The notes under the pieces are model-generated. The model had not been told where the DNA came from. It did no database searches and saw nothing but the letters and a program-made list of their open reading frames with translations. Made by a program: the position numbers and the translations under genes. Source: UBA6022 sp049295575 (lineage in GTDB: Bacteria; Patescibacteriota; Saccharimonadia; Saccharimonadales; Saccharimonadaceae). Taken from it: a DNA stretch of 64,000 bases. The stretch is taken from the NCBI GenBank assembly GCA_049295575.1, contig JBAQQX010000003.1, positions 1 to 64,000 of the forward strand, given 5' to 3'. Below, piece after piece: positions 13,893 to 23,237 of the stretch (the stretch's first letter is position 1; every line of letters starts with the position of its first letter).

Positions 13893-16328
13893 CTAGACAA
13901 CAATATTCACCAGTCGACCAGGAATGTAAATTACCTTGGTCGGCTGTTTATTTTCAAGGAATTTCACGACATTCGGCTCGGTAAGCGCCTGTTCTTTAAC
14001 GGCATCTTCAGTTAAATCAGTGGCGAGCGTTAGCTTGGCACGCAGCTTACCGTTCACCTGTACGATGATCGTCATAGTGTCGCTAACGATCAATGCGTCG
14101 TCCCATGTTGGCCAGCCAGCTTCTTCAAGCATTGTCGCATTACCGAGATCCTGCCATAATTCAGCGCTCATATGCGGCGCGAGTGGCGCCAGTAAACGAA
14201 CCAATACACCAAGCGCTTCGCGCCATACGTCGTCCGAGAATCCATCTACCTTTAATTTGTAGAGCTCATTCGTATACTCCATAAGCGCCGAAATAGCCGT
14301 ATTAAAGCTCAGGCGGTGATAATCTTCAGTAACTTTTCGAACAGTCTTGTGCCGTAGGCGAATAACAGCGTCGTCGTGACCTGTAAAGGACCTAGCGCTG
14401 CTAGTCTGGAATTCCTGAGTCAGAACCCATACGCGGTTCAAGAAGCGATATATACCAGCAATACCCCGCGAGTCCCATGGCGCATCAAGTTCAATCGGCC
14501 CCATGAACATAACGTACGTGCGAAGTGCATCGGCGCCGTAGCCCTGCTCGATCACATCGAGTGGATCGATGACGTTCCCTTTGCTTTTGCTCATCTTAGT
14601 GCCATCTTCGGCGTTAATGTAGCCGTGGTAGACCAATTTCTTGACTGGTTCTTTAAAATTCGTTAGTCCCATATCCTTAAAGACGTGCGTCCAGAAACGA
14701 ACGTAGAGAAGATGGGCAACAGCGTGGTCACCACCAACGTAATAATCAAGCGGAGCCCAATAATTAGCGTCGTCCGGATTCCAGGCTGCCTCAGTGTTCT
14801 TAGGATCGGTATAGCGAAGCATATACCAGCTACTACAGGCGTAACCATCCATCGTGTCTGTCTCGCGCAGAGCAGGACCACCACACGTTGGACACTCAGT
14901 ATTTACCCAGTCGGCAACACTTGCGAGTACTGATTTACCATCACCCTTTGGTGCATAATCCTCCACTTCAGGCAGCACGACAGGAAGCTGGTCTTCTGGT
15001 ACGGCCACTGCACCGTGCTTGGCACAGTGAATTACAGGAATCGGGGCGCCCCAGTAGCGTTGACGACTAATAAGCCAGTCGCGCATTTTATACGTCGTCT
15101 TACTTGCACCAATACCTTGCTGTTCAAGCCAGGCGACAACCTCCTCGCGAGCCTCACTCGTACTCATGCCGTCAAAGTTACCACTGTTGGTCAAGATACC
15201 TTCACCGTGGTATACGCCAATCGTGTCGCTGTCTTCGGGTTTTTCAATAACTTCAATAATCGGAAGTGAAAACTTCTCAGCAAATGCGAAATCTCGCTCG
15301 TCATGTGCCGGCACGGCCATAACCGCACCAGTGCCATACCCACTGAGAACATAGTCAGCAACCCAAACCGGCATCTTAGCGCCTGTGCCTGGATTCAGGA
15401 CGTAGCTACCAGTAAATACGCCCGATTTCTCCCGGGTGTCATTCATACGCTCAATTTCAGACTTCTTTACCGCTTCAGCAATATATGATTCTACGTGCTC
15501 TTTGTGATCGCCGACGGCGAGATTCTTTGCAAGAGGATGCTCTGGAGCAAGTACGACAAATGTCGCACCAAAAATAGTATCAGGGCGAGTTGAGAAGACA
15601 GTAATTAATTCATCGCGCCCGCTTACCGCGAAGCTGATCTCAGCACCTTGGGATTTACCAATCCAATTCGTTTGAGCGGTTTTAATTTTCTGAGGCCAGT
15701 CAAGTCCATCAATTTCTTCGAGCAACGCATCGGCGTAATCAGTAATCTTGAAGAACCATTGATTCATAGCCTTCTTTACGACTTCAGTGCCACATCGCCA
15801 GCATTTCCCGCCCTCAACCTGCTCGTTAGCAAGTACCGTTTTGTCGACCGGGCACCACCACTGCAAACTATCTTTTTGATAGGCGAGACCGCGTTCAAAA
15901 AACTTTGTGAAAATCCACTGTGTCCATTTGTAATATTCTGGGTCGCTCGTATTAAGCTCGCGCGTCCAGTCGATACTCACGCCCATTCGCTTAAACTGCT
16001 TTTTGAAGTTCTCTATATTCGTCTTAGTGACGACAGCAGGAGCGGTACCGGTCTTGATAGCGTAATTCTCAGCTGGCAAGCCGAACGTATCCCAGCCCAT
16101 TGGGTTAAGAACGTTGCTACCGTGTTGTCGGTGAAATCGCGCAATCGTATCAACAATCGAATAACTAAATGCATGTCCGGTATGCATTCCGGCACCACTT
16201 GGATACGGGAACATGCCAGAGACATAAACTTTTTTTCTCGTATCATCACGCCGAACGGCATACGTCTGCTGCTCGTCCCAGACGGTTTGCCATTTCGGTT
16301 CAATTTCAGAGGGGTTGTAACGCTTCAT
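13893..16328 (-). CDS. leuS: Leucyl-tRNA synthetase
   Basis: An 811-residue class Ia synthetase that charges tRNA-Leu. In order: PYPSGAGMHTGH (HIGH-type motif), the zinc-binding segment WWCPVDKTVL...CWRCG with its cysteines kept, the CP1 editing domain with TRPDT and the AVPAHDERD loop, a second CPTCG segment, KMSKSKGN (KMSKS motif) and the anticodon-binding helices. The frame is open to 16334, but ATG at 16328 (MKRYNPSEIEPKWQ) matches family starts and TACAAT (16338-16343) ends 9 nt before it. Two tRNA-Leu genes are in this window. Confidence 0.97.
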   Translation of the reverse strand: MKRYNPSEIEPKWQTVWDEQQTYAVRRDDTRKKVYVSGMFPYPSGAGMHTGHAFSYSIVDTIARFHRQHGSNVLNPMGWDTFGLPAENYAIKTGTAPAVVTKTNIENFKKQFKRMGVSIDWTRELNTSDPEYYKWTQWIFTKFFERGLAYQKDSLQWWCPVDKTVLANEQVEGGKCWRCGTEVVKKAMNQWFFKITDYADALLEEIDGLDWPQKIKTAQTNWIGKSQGAEISFAVSGRDELITVFSTRPDTIFGATFVVLAPEHPLAKNLAVGDHKEHVESYIAEAVKKSEIERMNDTREKSGVFTGSYVLNPGTGAKMPVWVADYVLSGYGTGAVMAVPAHDERDFAFAEKFSLPIIEVIEKPEDSDTIGVYHGEGILTNSGNFDGMSTSEAREEVVAWLEQQGIGASKTTYKMRDWLISRQRYWGAPIPVIHCAKHGAVAVPEDQLPVVLPEVEDYAPKGDGKSVLASVADWVNTECPTCGGPALRETDTMDGYACSSWYMLRYTDPKNTEAAWNPDDANYWAPLDYYVGGDHAVAHLLYVRFWTHVFKDMGLTNFKEPVKKLVYHGYINAEDGTKMSKSKGNVIDPLDVIEQGYGADALRTYVMFMGPIELDAPWDSRGIAGIYRFLNRVWVLTQEFQTSSARSFTGHDDAVIRLRHKTVRKVTEDYHRLSFNTAISALMEYTNELYKLKVDGFSDDVWREALGVLVRLLAPLAPHMSAELWQDLGNATMLEEAGWPTWDDALIVSDTMTIIVQVNGKLRAKLTLATDLTEDAVKEQALTEPNVVKFLENKQPTKVIYIPGRLVNIVV

Positions 16329-16358
16329 ATACACCCCATTGTATCAAATTAGGGGCAA

Positions 16359-17996
16359 TTACAGTAGTGATGAGTCACATATGCCAAATGGTACTTTTGC
16401 AATCGTACCGGCTGACACATCAACGTAACTAACACTGCCACCCGTAGTCGAACAGAGCTCGTATTGCAACTGCTCTGGTGTTGCGGTAGAAATTGCCTTG
16501 TCGGTCAACTGAGCTGCGAGCTCGGAAGTAAGGCGCGCCTCTTCATTTACGCCAGCCTTGAGCTCTGAGAGTGTTGGATATTTACTCTCAATCGCATTAT
16601 ATACCTCGGTTTTCTTGACGACAGTATAAGCATTCGCCTGAGCCTGTGAAGTAGCCGCCCTGTCTTGGATTGAACCATATGCCGATTCCTGCATCGCACC
16701 CATGGCAGCTTCGATCTCAGCCTGGAGCTGCTTTAGAGTAAGAAAGTCAGTTGGAGCAACGACCTTTACGTCCTTGTTAAAGAGTGGTTCGATAATAGCA
16801 CTTCCTGATGCACCCTCGCCAGTTGCAGTAAACTTAATCTGCGTAAACTCGTGAGTCCATCGGCTGACAGACACTTCGAGCTTTTGCGTTGAGCCATCTG
16901 TTGATTCACTGGTCACATCACCAGCATCTAGCTTCATTGATTCGTCGCACTTTTGCAAATCCTTCACGAGTTGTGTCGTATTGATCGCTTCAACGAATGA
17001 CTTAGCTATCGTCCTGTCGATTGATAGCTCATATCCCATGCTATCGACACCCTTAATAGTACGAGCAGGCAGACTGCTGTCGATGACAATAAATTTATTC
17101 TTACTATAGATCGCCGCGAATTCATCACGGGTAGCTTTATCGGTATCAAGTTTCTTGAGCACATCAGTGGCGCATTTCTTAGCGTCTGATGCTTCTTTAC
17201 TAAAATCAGCAAGATCGTCAGCTGAAATACGAATCCATTTATTATCGATTTTCGAAATTAAGCCATCGAATGCCGCCACCATTCCAGTCTGGCCAAGTGT
17301 CTGATCAATAACCGATTTAAGGTTACTTACCTTGAAGAAAATATTGCCGTCTTTATCAGCCAGGGCCGACCCGTTTAACTTGAAATCTTTACCTTGGGCT
17401 GTAATCGTAATCTTTGCATTCACTTCGCGAGAAGCAAGTCCTGCTTCCACACCGTCGAGGTCTATTGCAACTTTAACGTCATTCGTATCAACGGCAATCG
17501 TACCTGTGTAGCTCGCTGTTTTTGCCTTTATGGCGTTTGTTACTGCATCAGTTAACACCTTTTCGGGATTTTGATACCAAAGAGCATACGCTGTGTAAGT
17601 GCCGCCGCCAAGGACAAGCAAGGCGCCTGCGATAACGCTGGCGATAATAATCTTCTTTTTCTTATTTGGAGTTTTTTGCTGCGGCTGTTGCGCTGCCAAT
17701 GGCGCTGCGGATACCGGCTGCTCGGTGCTCGTTGATGAAAATACGGAATCCGTCGTGGTAGTCTGCTGTGGGTATGAACCTGTCGACTCTTCCTGTTCAA
17801 CAGAAGCGAGTTGCTCAACTTCTGTCGCTGGCTGCACTAGTGGCTGCGATTGGAATGTTGGCTGCGGAGCTGCCGGCTGAGAGAACTGAGACACCTCTTG
17901 CTGGTCGATCGGACGAATCGACTGCTGGGGAGTCGTCGGCTGTGGCTGAGGCTGAGATGGATTATAGGGCGAATACTGGTTGTTCTCTTCGGGCAT
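16359..17996 (-). CDS. Hypothetical large membrane-anchored protein
   Basis: A 545-residue protein of unknown family. Residues 1-112 are Pro/Gln/Ser/Thr-rich and disordered, then a Lys-rich stop (NKKKK), one transmembrane helix (IIIASVIAGALLVLGGGTYTAY, about 117-138) and a long outside domain. The outside part starts NPEKVLTDAVTNAIKAKTASYTGTI, resembling proteins of the LppX/LprG-like or DUF-type lipid-binding fold seen after such anchors, and has about five cysteines. Disordered-inside/ordered-outside topology is common in CPR genomes. AAGGAA precedes the ATG. Confidence 0.7.
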   Translation of the reverse strand: MPEENNQYSPYNPSQPQPQPTTPQQSIRPIDQQEVSQFSQPAAPQPTFQSQPLVQPATEVEQLASVEQEESTGSYPQQTTTTDSVFSSTSTEQPVSAAPLAAQQPQQKTPNKKKKIIIASVIAGALLVLGGGTYTAYALWYQNPEKVLTDAVTNAIKAKTASYTGTIAVDTNDVKVAIDLDGVEAGLASREVNAKITITAQGKDFKLNGSALADKDGNIFFKVSNLKSVIDQTLGQTGMVAAFDGLISKIDNKWIRISADDLADFSKEASDAKKCATDVLKKLDTDKATRDEFAAIYSKNKFIVIDSSLPARTIKGVDSMGYELSIDRTIAKSFVEAINTTQLVKDLQKCDESMKLDAGDVTSESTDGSTQKLEVSVSRWTHEFTQIKFTATGEGASGSAIIEPLFNKDVKVVAPTDFLTLKQLQAEIEAAMGAMQESAYGSIQDRAATSQAQANAYTVVKKTEVYNAIESKYPTLSELKAGVNEEARLTSELAAQLTDKAISTATPEQLQYELCSTTGGSVSYVDVSAGTIAKVPFGICDSSLL

Positions 17997-18054
17997 CGTA
18001 AAGTTCCTTAGTGCTTATGTCTAAAAAAATCATACCATGGCTAATAGAGATAAC

Positions 18055-19335
18055 CTAGGCAAATTTTGAAAAGAACTTACTTTTTATAGCTAGCCACTTC
18101 TGAGACTGACGCACAAGTTCCTTTTCACTATCTTGCGAATGGAGGACGATCTTTAGCGCCTCTTCACAGTACACATTAGATTTCGAGCCGTTAAACAAAA
18201 TGACAGCGTCTTTTTCTAGGATTTTATGAACAAATGCTCCCGCCTCAAGCGCAGTCGCGCACACCATCACCTGACAGCCTTGTGCTTTTGCAGCAGCGGC
18301 AAGATATCTTGCCGCATCGTCGCCAATAACGACAACCCAACTCAATATATTTGGATCACATAGCCGTCCGAGTGTTTCGTGCTCCTTCTGAGAATCCGCG
18401 CCAAGATTATTCATAGAGCCAAACACAACTATTCGCTGCGGAGCCTGAAATGAATACAGCGTTTTAAGTGCCGATGAGGCCGATAGCGGACTCGAGCTAT
18501 AGGTATCATCAAGTAGTGTCGTCTGCTGAACACCCCTAAGAATATTCATTCGACCCGGCAAGGGATGGAGACGGCTTAGTCCTGAGATGATCGCAGCCGA
18601 ATACATGCCAAGCCTATAGCCAACCGCAGCGGCAGCAATCGCCGGACGGAGGTTATGTTCACCAATAGCATGAATTGTCACAGACAACGGTTGCTGCGCA
18701 TCTGGTGCCAGTAGTAATCCTACGTGGCCTTTTTCTGGAGTAAAATCCTCTGTCATAAAGCTATACTCAGCCGCACCACTCGTTCCATAGGTCGTAAGGT
18801 TACCATTGGTAATATAGCTTGCGTGTCTACCATCGATATCGTCGCGATTAATGATAGCCAGCTTACTAAACTGGGTAATACTTAACTCTTCTTGAGCGAT
18901 CGTCTCAATCGTATGAAAGGCGTCAATTCGCTCCGAGCTCACTGCCGTAATAACAGCAATGTCCGGCATCAGATACGTGCCGTAATGCGCCATCATTCCT
19001 GGCGCTGTCGTACTTAGCTCCTGAATAATCACATCAACATCGGCCGCATGGCGGACGCGCTGACGAGCAGCACGAAGAACGCGCAACCAAGAAATTATAC
19101 TGTCATGCTCAGGATGCTCAATACCAAGCACGCCGAGTGGCGTAGTAAGCGGAGTACCGCGACCCCCTTCGTGAAGTCGCACGCGGAACTGCTCAGCAAG
19201 CACGGTTGCAACTGCAAGCTTCGTACTTGTCTTACCAAGACTTCCCGCCACGACAACAAGTTTTACGTCAGAATGCTTCTTAAAATAGGAACGAACATAC
19301 ATTTCTAATTTTTTTTGAATATATTTTTTAAACAT
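18055..19335 (-). CDS. Mur ligase family protein, MurF-like
   Basis: A 426-residue ATP-dependent amide ligase of the Mur family. The P-loop GSLGKTS is at 31-37; IIQELSTTAPG holds the conserved acidic residue; GEHNLRPAIAAAAVG is the ATP-base region; LPGRMNILRG...LLDDTYSSSPLS corresponds to MurF's DDxYNANP, and the C-terminal domain follows. It probably acts in cell-wall precursor synthesis (MurF, D-Ala-D-Ala addition), but the motif change and the neighbours leave the exact substrate open. A GTG- or ATG-type start is set by AAGGGGA. Confidence 0.85.
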   Translation of the reverse strand: MFKKYIQKKLEMYVRSYFKKHSDVKLVVVAGSLGKTSTKLAVATVLAEQFRVRLHEGGRGTPLTTPLGVLGIEHPEHDSIISWLRVLRAARQRVRHAADVDVIIQELSTTAPGMMAHYGTYLMPDIAVITAVSSERIDAFHTIETIAQEELSITQFSKLAIINRDDIDGRHASYITNGNLTTYGTSGAAEYSFMTEDFTPEKGHVGLLLAPDAQQPLSVTIHAIGEHNLRPAIAAAAVGYRLGMYSAAIISGLSRLHPLPGRMNILRGVQQTTLLDDTYSSSPLSASSALKTLYSFQAPQRIVVFGSMNNLGADSQKEHETLGRLCDPNILSWVVVIGDDAARYLAAAAKAQGCQVMVCATALEAGAFVHKILEKDAVILFNGSKSNVYCEEALKIVLHSQDSEKELVRQSQKWLAIKSKFFSKFA

Positions 19336-19358
19336 ACGTCCCCTTGACTGTCATAAAC

Positions 19359-21302
19359 TTAAAAGCTAACCGATATACGTGGCATGATAATGCTAGTAGG
19401 CAGCTTAGCTGGTGATCCGGCACTCGTAAGCGTATCGCCGCTAAACGTGACACCCGCATCGACATCACCCTTGCCAAGCTGACCATTACCATTAAGTCCT
19501 AGTGAATATACGATTCCATTATCTCCGAGTATAAACGCCGTATACTCATCCGAGTTTGCAAGAGCGACCGCCCTCACGCGCTCAGTTGCACTACCTGCGC
19601 GAAACGGCATGACGATCTCAACTGGACTTCCGTTGCATGGCTGCAGTGCGCTGCTGGAACTAGCGGATGTCTTGCCTGCGCGATTGTCGCCTGCTGCGAA
19701 TACCCTACCTGATTCCGTAATCACCATGAATGAGTTCATTTGATAGCCAGATTCACGGTTCATGGTTCTAATTGCCGCTTCGCCTGCTGGCAGACCGAAT
19801 ACAACCCAGTTTCCCCTATCTGTACACGTACCATCTCCAAGCTGTCCATAATCGTTATTGCCTATACACCATGTCATGCCCGGATTCGGATCTTCGCGAA
19901 TCATGCAAAGTGAACTATTATCATTTCCATCCTGCCCGATACTAAAAATGGATGCATATTGATATCCCGGAGTCGTGGTTCGGCGAGGTGTTGCGTAATA
20001 TGTCGTGTATGTCGTGTTACCGTCGTTGGCAGTTCCTTCGCCGTTGTGGCCACTCATATAAACTGCTCCGTCAGAGCCAAGATAATAAATACCTACATAC
20101 GAGCCGTGGTATGTTAGCTTAATGTCCTTGATAGTAATGCCCGCCGGCATCGCTACTCTTGCTGGGTTAGAGTTACCATTGCCGACGTTAATGGACGAAT
20201 TACCTCGGCCTGTCTGACCAAGATTATTAACACCCGCGCAATACGCATCGTCTGTCGCTGTAATTACACATGTGAGCCAGTCCTTGATAAACACCTTTTT
20301 GGCAGTGACGCCAGCAGGCAGCAAAAAGCGCGTCGGAGCTGTCATAGGAATAAAATTATTCACCGTCTGGCCGTTTCCGAGCATACCGAAGTCGTTCATA
20401 CCAGCACAGTAAACCTGTCCATCAGAAGCAATGACGCATGCAGCATCGCTACCATAGCCACTCATATCCATATCGACTGCCGTCAACCCCCCGGTAAGGC
20501 CAAACTTCTGCCACGTAAGACCACCTAAACCACCGCTACCACGGCAATATATCTGATTATCTCCCGCGAGTACACACAAGATTGACGCACCCTGCCCAGA
20601 ATCATACACTCTTTTTATTTTTGTCGTCCCAGCTGGCGGATCAACTTTTGTTGGACTACCCACGGACGTGCCGAGACTCGGATCACCCACCTGCCGCGAG
20701 CTATTACTACCCCATGCGTACAGTACACCGTTAGCTGCAAGCATATAGCCGTTATGTCCGCCCGACTTCCATCCAGCACCGCTTGCGATCTGAGGATTAT
20801 CAACATAGTTCGACTGGCCGTAGGCGGTTTGTTGGTATATTTTCCATATCGATGATGAATTACTCGTACGCATTAGCTGCAGTAGACCCTCTGCTCTTAC
20901 GCGCACAAACCCGCTTACGTCAACCGTTGCATCACTAACCGTAAAGCTTGTCTTGACTGATGTATCGTCCAGAACATAGCTAGAGGCACCGGTGTTTAGA
21001 TTCCCGTTACATAACGTATTTGGCTTAAGTACCCGCTTGGATGGATCGGGGTTGCTTAGCCAAATCGGATCATAATTATTCTGACGAAGGCAGGCAGTTG
21101 CCATAGCTGTTCCTGCTTCACCCGCCTCCATAGCAATCTGATTATAATACTGCTCATTGAGCGCAGTTCTAATTGAAGATACGGCGGTTACCGATACGAG
21201 TAGCACGCTAAGCATTATTATTGACGCAATAAGCACAGTCGGCAGAGCGAACCCCGTCTCGTTACGTCGGCACATGAGATGTCTTGCTATTAGCCCGTTC
21301 AT
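19359..21302 (-). CDS. PilX-like minor pilin with RCC1-type repeat domain
   Basis: A 647-residue protein. Residues 1-45 form a prepilin/PilX-type N-terminus: basic leader, ETG/FALPTV, then one hydrophobic helix (IASIIMLSVLLVSVTAV); Glu at +5 is replaced by Thr. After a ~130-residue pilin-like linker come at least six RCC1-type repeats, recognisable by YAWGSNSSRQVGD, YCAGMNDFGMLGNG, YCAGVNNLGQTGRG, WCIGNNDYGQLGDG, FAAGDNRAG and YSLGLNGNGQLGKG, enough for a seven-bladed propeller. Promoter TTGACG-N17-CATAAT (21311-21339), 8 nt before ATG, fixes the start. It may form a pilus tip or adhesin. Confidence 0.85.
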   Translation of the reverse strand: MNGLIARHLMCRRNETGFALPTVLIASIIMLSVLLVSVTAVSSIRTALNEQYYNQIAMEAGEAGTAMATACLRQNNYDPIWLSNPDPSKRVLKPNTLCNGNLNTGASSYVLDDTSVKTSFTVSDATVDVSGFVRVRAEGLLQLMRTSNSSSIWKIYQQTAYGQSNYVDNPQIASGAGWKSGGHNGYMLAANGVLYAWGSNSSRQVGDPSLGTSVGSPTKVDPPAGTTKIKRVYDSGQGASILCVLAGDNQIYCRGSGGLGGLTWQKFGLTGGLTAVDMDMSGYGSDAACVIASDGQVYCAGMNDFGMLGNGQTVNNFIPMTAPTRFLLPAGVTAKKVFIKDWLTCVITATDDAYCAGVNNLGQTGRGNSSINVGNGNSNPARVAMPAGITIKDIKLTYHGSYVGIYYLGSDGAVYMSGHNGEGTANDGNTTYTTYYATPRRTTTPGYQYASIFSIGQDGNDNSSLCMIREDPNPGMTWCIGNNDYGQLGDGTCTDRGNWVVFGLPAGEAAIRTMNRESGYQMNSFMVITESGRVFAAGDNRAGKTSASSSSALQPCNGSPVEIVMPFRAGSATERVRAVALANSDEYTAFILGDNGIVYSLGLNGNGQLGKGDVDAGVTFSGDTLTSAGSPAKLPTSIIMPRISVSF

Positions 21303-21310
21303 TAGCGTTG

Positions 21311-21339
21311 ATTATGAAGCATAAGAATAACGGCGTCAA
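21311..21339 (-). promoter_or_regulatory. Promoter of the RCC1 minor pilin gene
   Basis: Minus strand TTGACG (21334-21339), 17 bp, CATAAT (21311-21316), whose end is 8 nt from the ATG at 21302. Confidence 0.7.
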
Positions 21340-21453
21340 TTATATCTACAATCTAGTCAGAGCCCGCGCTACATCTATTACATATCAGCCTAGTAATTTA
21401 TATCGGGAATAAAATAAAACACTCGAACTACTTTCGAATGCTTTAATAATTTC

Positions 21454-21530
21454 TGGTGGAGCATACCGGATTCGAACCGGTCACCTCTTCGCTGCCAGCG
21501 AAGCGCTCTAGCCAAATGAGCTAATGCCCC
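21454..21530 (-). tRNA. tRNA-Ala(GGC)
   Basis: The minus strand folds into a full cloverleaf: acceptor GGGGCAT/ATGCTCC, anticodon stem CTTCG/CGAAG with loop CTGGCAG (anticodon GGC), T loop TTCGAAT, discriminator A and an encoded CCA. Promoter TCGACA-N18-TACAAT at 21542-21571. Confidence 0.95.
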
Positions 21531-21895
21531 AAACTTGACTCATTGTAACAAAAACTCGCCGCATCTGTCGAGGGCGAGTTTTCTAGCTGTTACGCGCCCA
21601 CCCGGGGCACGTTTTTGTTTGTAACGTGTTTGTTTTATACGCAAAGGCACCCCTTTGGCGTACCAGCTTATGGTTTATTATCACCCTACAATGCAAATAT
21701 TGCAAGCGCCATTATGCTCATGCTGGTATTTTTTTGCTAATCATGCTTAAATAGCTATGTTCAGAAGCACACGCGTATTCAGGCAAAAGGCGGGCGCTTA
21801 CCTCTTAAGGGTAAACTCTCTTCTTCGCACATATCGCACAAGCGGTCGATCTGACGATAACCAGAATCAGATAAGAAGAAAAGAGTACCACAATT
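21531..21895. other. Divergent intergenic region, tRNA promoter and long rrm leader
   Basis: No gene is seen. The left part holds the tRNA-Ala promoter (minus strand TCGACA 21566-21571, TACAAT 21542-21547), overlapping a foldback AAAACTCGCC/GGGCGAGTTTT. The right part has a possible plus-strand promoter TTTGCT (21733-21738)-N17-TATGTT (21756-21761), which would give the RNA-binding protein gene a leader of about 130 nt containing the small hairpin TTACC-TCTTAA-GGGTAA. Cold-shock-type genes often carry such leaders. Confidence 0.5.
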
Positions 21896-22240
21896 ATGGC
21901 ACAACAAAATCTATTCATCGGTAGCCTTGCATACGCAACTACTGACGACACACTCAAAGCTCATTTCGAGCAAATCGGCGAAGTTGCTAGCGCACGCGTC
22001 ATCACTGACCGCGATAGCGGCCGCTCAAAAGGCTTCGGCTTTGTTGAGATGGTAAACGAAGCAGACAACCAAAAAGCTGTTGATCAACTTGACGGTAAGG
22101 ACCTTGACGGTCGTACTATCAGCGTTGGTCTTGCACGTCCAAAAGAAGACCGACCTCGTCGTGACTTCGGCGGCAGCAACGACCGCGGTGGTGACCGTGG
22201 TGGCAACGGTGGCGGTTCATTCCGTCAGCGTAGCTGGTAG
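21896..22240 (+). CDS. RRM-domain glycine-rich RNA-binding protein
   Basis: A 114-residue protein with one RNA recognition motif (about residues 4-80): RNP2 is LFIGSL and RNP1 is KGFGFVEM, with aromatic residues in place. A Gly/Arg/Asp-rich tail (GGSNDRGGDRGGNGGG) follows, like plant and cyanobacterial cold-regulated Rbp proteins. It probably binds single-stranded RNA as a chaperone. The ribosome site is a weak purine run (AAGAAGAAAAGAG). Terminator at 22259-22291. Confidence 0.95.
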   Translation: MAQQNLFIGSLAYATTDDTLKAHFEQIGEVASARVITDRDSGRSKGFGFVEMVNEADNQKAVDQLDGKDLDGRTISVGLARPKEDRPRRDFGGSNDRGGDRGGNGGGSFRQRSW

Positions 22241-22258
22241 TTTACTACCCAACCTACT

Positions 22259-22291
22259 AAAAATACCTCGCCTTATCGGCGAGGTATTTTT
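22259..22291. terminator. Shared bidirectional terminator
   Basis: AAAAATACCTCGCC-TTATC-GGCGAGGTATTTTT lies between the convergent RRM gene and the PGPGW gene and can end both transcripts. Confidence 0.92.
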
Positions 22292-22293
22292 AT

Positions 22294-22656
22294 TTACGAA
22301 TGAAATAGCGGCGACTCAACCCAGTCAAGTCCCAGATCAAGCCAAGCATTTATAACACCGAAGCCATTAAGGAACCAGACAGTCGTCATAACGACAAGAC
22401 CAGTCATAGATAGTACAAATAACTGCAGACCCCAGTGCTGCCGCTTGAGCCATTGCGCCCAGTCGTCATAATAGCCACGTGCCCGTTCAAGGAGCCTCCC
22501 CGCCCATTCAAACTCCGTAGCGAGAATCGCCAGTCCAGCAAATACAATCAGCCAACCGGGACCGGGATACGGGATTGCCACGATACCAATGAGCAGCACT
22601 AACCCGCCCATTACGGCAACGGCAACTCGTTTAGCGTGACGCTTTGCTTTGTTCAT
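22294..22656 (-). CDS. PGPGW-type transmembrane protein
   Basis: A 120-residue membrane protein containing IPYPGPGWLIVFAGLAILATEFEWAGRLLE, the signature of the putative transmembrane PGPGW family (PF09656, TIGR02611 type). Function unknown. Two hydrophobic segments flank the motif and two more lie in the C-terminal half. It is the last gene of the operon starting at lemA; the gap to the preceding Ham1 gene is 17 bp. Confidence 0.88.
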   Translation of the reverse strand: MNKAKRHAKRVAVAVMGGLVLLIGIVAIPYPGPGWLIVFAGLAILATEFEWAGRLLERARGYYDDWAQWLKRQHWGLQLFVLSMTGLVVMTTVWFLNGFGVINAWLDLGLDWVESPLFHS

Positions 22657-22673
22657 AGCCTCAGTATACTCTT

Positions 22674-23234
22674 CTACTGTGCGCTAAACCACTCGGCAAA
22701 TATACGCCAATGTTCAGAATCGTCAGAACCGGGCGTCCCGCTGTCATGCGCCTCGGCAAATGTTTCATCAGCCGTCTTGCCAACAACCAGCTCGAGTGAA
22801 TTGTTTTTTGTCGCATCGCCACGAGGAGAATCGACAAAGGTGCATTCATAGCTCGCCTCAAAGTGACGTACATTCTGACCATCAAAGTACGCTACATGTT
22901 CAAGACAAATTATCTTTCGGTCTGCATACGGTGCCATGACATTAAGCCAATCCTGTACCTGCCACCACTCAGCTATATCTTTCATATACCCACCAGGAAA
23001 ACCACCGAGCGATGGAATAGTCCAGCTTGTATCCTGAACGACTACTGGACGATTCGTTACACCGTAGGCCGCTCTGGCTTTAGCTTTTGTAATCTCGGCC
23101 GGGTCGTGATGCTGAATCTCGTCGATATCAACACTGATCGTTTCGACATCGATGTTATATCTATCAAGTACCTTACGGCATTCGTGTATCTTACGCTTAT
23201 TTCCCGTCGCAAATACCACTGTCTGCTTTGTCAT
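22674..23234 (-). CDS. Ham1/ITPase-family protein, diverged copy
   Basis: A 186-residue member of the non-canonical purine NTP pyrophosphatase family (Ham1/RdgB), which hydrolyses ITP, dITP and XTP. Family elements are FATGNKRKIHECRKVL (nucleotide-binding GNxxK), VVQDTSWTIPSLGGFPGGYMK and SPRGDA. The usual GFGYDPIF block after the PRG motif is replaced by TKNNSLELV, so substrate use may differ. It is the second of two adjacent paralogs, starting 4 bp after the stop of the first. Confidence 0.8.
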   Translation of the reverse strand: MTKQTVVFATGNKRKIHECRKVLDRYNIDVETISVDIDEIQHHDPAEITKAKARAAYGVTNRPVVVQDTSWTIPSLGGFPGGYMKDIAEWWQVQDWLNVMAPYADRKIICLEHVAYFDGQNVRHFEASYECTFVDSPRGDATKNNSLELVVGKTADETFAEAHDSGTPGSDDSEHWRIFAEWFSAQ

Positions 23235-23237
23235 ACG

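Noticed and set aside
15648..16352. 234-codon ORF opposite leuS
   Set aside because: Antisense shadow of a certain housekeeping gene with no domain and no start signals.
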